DNA from: Candidatus Gallacutalibacter stercoravium
GTDB taxonomy: Bacteria > Bacillota > Clostridia > Oscillospirales > Acutalibacteraceae
Reading direction: 5' to 3'
Length of the DNA: 64,000 nt
NCBI GenBank assembly: GCA_018716975.1
Contig: DVJE01000007.1
Span: 1-64,000, forward strand
Below, in pieces: positions 62,899-64,000 of the stretch. The notes under the pieces were generated by a model, which was given only the letters and a program-made list of their open reading frames with translations, did not search any database and was not told the origin of the DNA. The position numbers and the translations under genes are program-made. Position 1 is the stretch's first letter, and each line of letters opens with the position of its first letter.

Positions 62899-63011
62899 CG
62901 CTTACGGCCTTCTATTTTGGGTTTTATAGGTTTCGCCTGGTTACCGCCGCGGCCCGGCAGGCCTTTATTTTCTAAAATTAATTTTCTGGCGGCGGAGAAA
63001 GGAAGATTTCT

Positions 63012-63935
63012 ATGATAAAAAATACGCTTCCTCTTACCGGTAACCTTTACAAAGGAAACTTGCACACCCATACCACTTTGTCTGACGGCCGTTTTTCTCC
63101 CGAAGACACCGCTGAACTCTACCGCAAAAATGGTTACTCCTTTCTCGCCTTGACCGACCACCGCCTCTATGGTATACATCAGGAACTCAACCGGGATGAC
63201 TTTTTAATTATGCCTGGTACTGAGCTAGACGTAGATACAGATGTAGATTTTCACCATATTGTCAGCATTGGTTGCCCGGATTCCAACACTTACCCACATG
63301 GTAAACGTTTTCAAAAAGAAAAGCTCGACGCTATGGGGTTGCAGCAAACCATCGATGATATCAATGCGCATAATAATATTGCTATCTACGCTCATCCCTA
63401 TTGGTCCCGGGTCAAATTTGACGCCATTTTATCTTTACAGAATGTGACCGGTATGGAGATATTTAATTACGGTTGCGAAAGGGAATGGCGTTGCGGTAAT
63501 TCCGAGGTATTTTATGATCACTATTTGTGGAACCAAAATTACATGTGGTGTTTTAGTACGGACGACGCTCACAGCGCCCTCTCTTTGCCGGACGATGGCG
63601 GCGGATATATTACGGTAAAGTGCGATTCGCTTACACATCAAAATATTTTTGATGCGCTCAAATCGGGCAGCTTCTACGCTAGTGCCGCCGAAAAAGGCAG
63701 CGAGGCGCCTGTGATTGAAAACTTCTATGTAGAAGACGGCGTTGCAAAGATTTGGTGTAGCCCGTGCCGCAGCGTATTCTTTAATTCAAAAGGGAACTTC
63801 TTCCCCACCCACGCCACAGAAAAAGGCCCTATTACCTATGTGGAATGGAAGTTGCCCCAAAACGCCCCTTATGTTCGCGCTATTTGTGTAGATTTTAACG
63901 GTTTTAGTTCCTGGACACAGCCTATCGTTCTGTAA
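63012..63935 (+). CDS. PHP domain metal-dependent phosphoesterase
   Basis: The 307-residue protein has the PHP motifs in order: GNLHTHTTLSDG near 17, ALTDHR near 50, a Glu in PGTELDVD, HHIVSIG, YAHPYW and TDDAH near 187, which together bind two or three metal ions. PHP proteins of this type hydrolyse phosphoesters such as phospho-sugars or 3',5'-bisphosphate-like compounds. AAAGGAAG lies before the ATG. It follows the MFS gene and is likely co-transcribed. The downstream 65 bases to the window end show no gene. Confidence 0.85.
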   Translation: MIKNTLPLTGNLYKGNLHTHTTLSDGRFSPEDTAELYRKNGYSFLALTDHRLYGIHQELNRDDFLIMPGTELDVDTDVDFHHIVSIGCPDSNTYPHGKRFQKEKLDAMGLQQTIDDINAHNNIAIYAHPYWSRVKFDAILSLQNVTGMEIFNYGCEREWRCGNSEVFYDHYLWNQNYMWCFSTDDAHSALSLPDDGGGYITVKCDSLTHQNIFDALKSGSFYASAAEKGSEAPVIENFYVEDGVAKIWCSPCRSVFFNSKGNFFPTHATEKGPITYVEWKLPQNAPYVRAICVDFNGFSSWTQPIVL

Positions 63936-64000
63936 AGCGAATAAGCTTAGACGGCTTGCCAGAGCTTTCAGCAATTTATCAACTTGTGTGTTCCGTCTGC

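Noticed and set aside
62899-63011. GC-rich inverted repeat between the MFS and PHP genes
   Set aside because: The pairing is only five to six bp with mismatches, so it is not a clear terminator; the genes may be co-transcribed.

Overview
The window looks like a chromosomal segment of a spore-forming Clostridia bacterium, probably near the Oscillospiraceae/Ruminococcaceae. This rests on the sporulation protein YunB, an IreB/ReoM-type regulator, CdaA next to a YbbR protein, a heterodimeric ABC exporter under a MarR regulator, a DUF3343/cysteine desulfurase pair, a Phe T-box, and strong AGGAGG-type ribosome binding sites throughout. It is mostly ordinary housekeeping chromosome. I saw no rRNA, tRNA, CRISPR array, transposase, integrase or phage gene.

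Region by region. 1-4.0 kb (minus): the start of an unidentified gene cut by the window edge, a CrtI-like FAD oxidoreductase, DegV, a rhomboid-like protein lacking the catalytic serine, and a PgsA-type phosphatidyltransferase. 4.0-7.0 kb: a PacL-like P-type ATPase behind a yybP-ykoY (Mn2+) riboswitch and terminator; its promoter shares an unusual dyad with the pgsA promoter. 7.0-8.0 kb: remnants of an ABC transporter and a histidine kinase joined by deletions. 8.1-11.5 kb: patatin-like protein, FtsH, and two small genes overlapping upstream of ftsH, one only 58 codons long. 11.5-16.4 kb: an uncharacterised leader RNA candidate before a DUF308/HdeD-like gene, an AI-2E family membrane protein, a TetR regulator, a DUF368 lipid-carrier translocase, AcpS and a DUF6106-like protein.

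16.5-28.2 kb: Phe T-box with pheS-pheT, ireB and a small companion gene, a GNAT enzyme, ligA, yunB, glnS and gltX. 28.2-32.3 kb: a two-component system with a membrane-anchored partner protein, then a VanY-type carboxypeptidase. 32.4-38.8 kb (minus): class III fructose bisphosphatase, a zinc-ribbon membrane protein, an alpha/beta hydrolase ORF that runs without a stop into metY (which keeps its own promoter and ribosome binding site), and pyrB-pyrI. 38.9-44.5 kb: cdaA-ybbR, a DUF3343/cysteine desulfurase pair, and ispF with a GNAT-IspD fusion.

44.6-53.4 kb: marR plus a two-subunit ABC exporter, a divergent LysR regulator, an amidohydrolase of the glucuronate-isomerase type, and a membrane-bound nucleotide-sugar dehydratase. 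53.4-56.7 kb: CorA, L-lactate dehydrogenase whose ribosome binding site lies inside a 16-bp hairpin, and a ROK regulator. 56.7-64 kb: a hairpin-rich gap with a possible Nudix relic, then a carbohydrate module of a GH106-like hydrolase, a DeoR regulator, a divergent MFS/OPA-type transporter and a PHP phosphoesterase.

The most unusual items are the hydrolase/MetY run-through ORF, the GNAT-IspD fusion, the ldh start-site hairpin, the unassigned 85-nt leader RNA, and the paired dyad promoters at the ATPase and pgsA. All identifications come from reading motifs and translated sequence; no database search was run.
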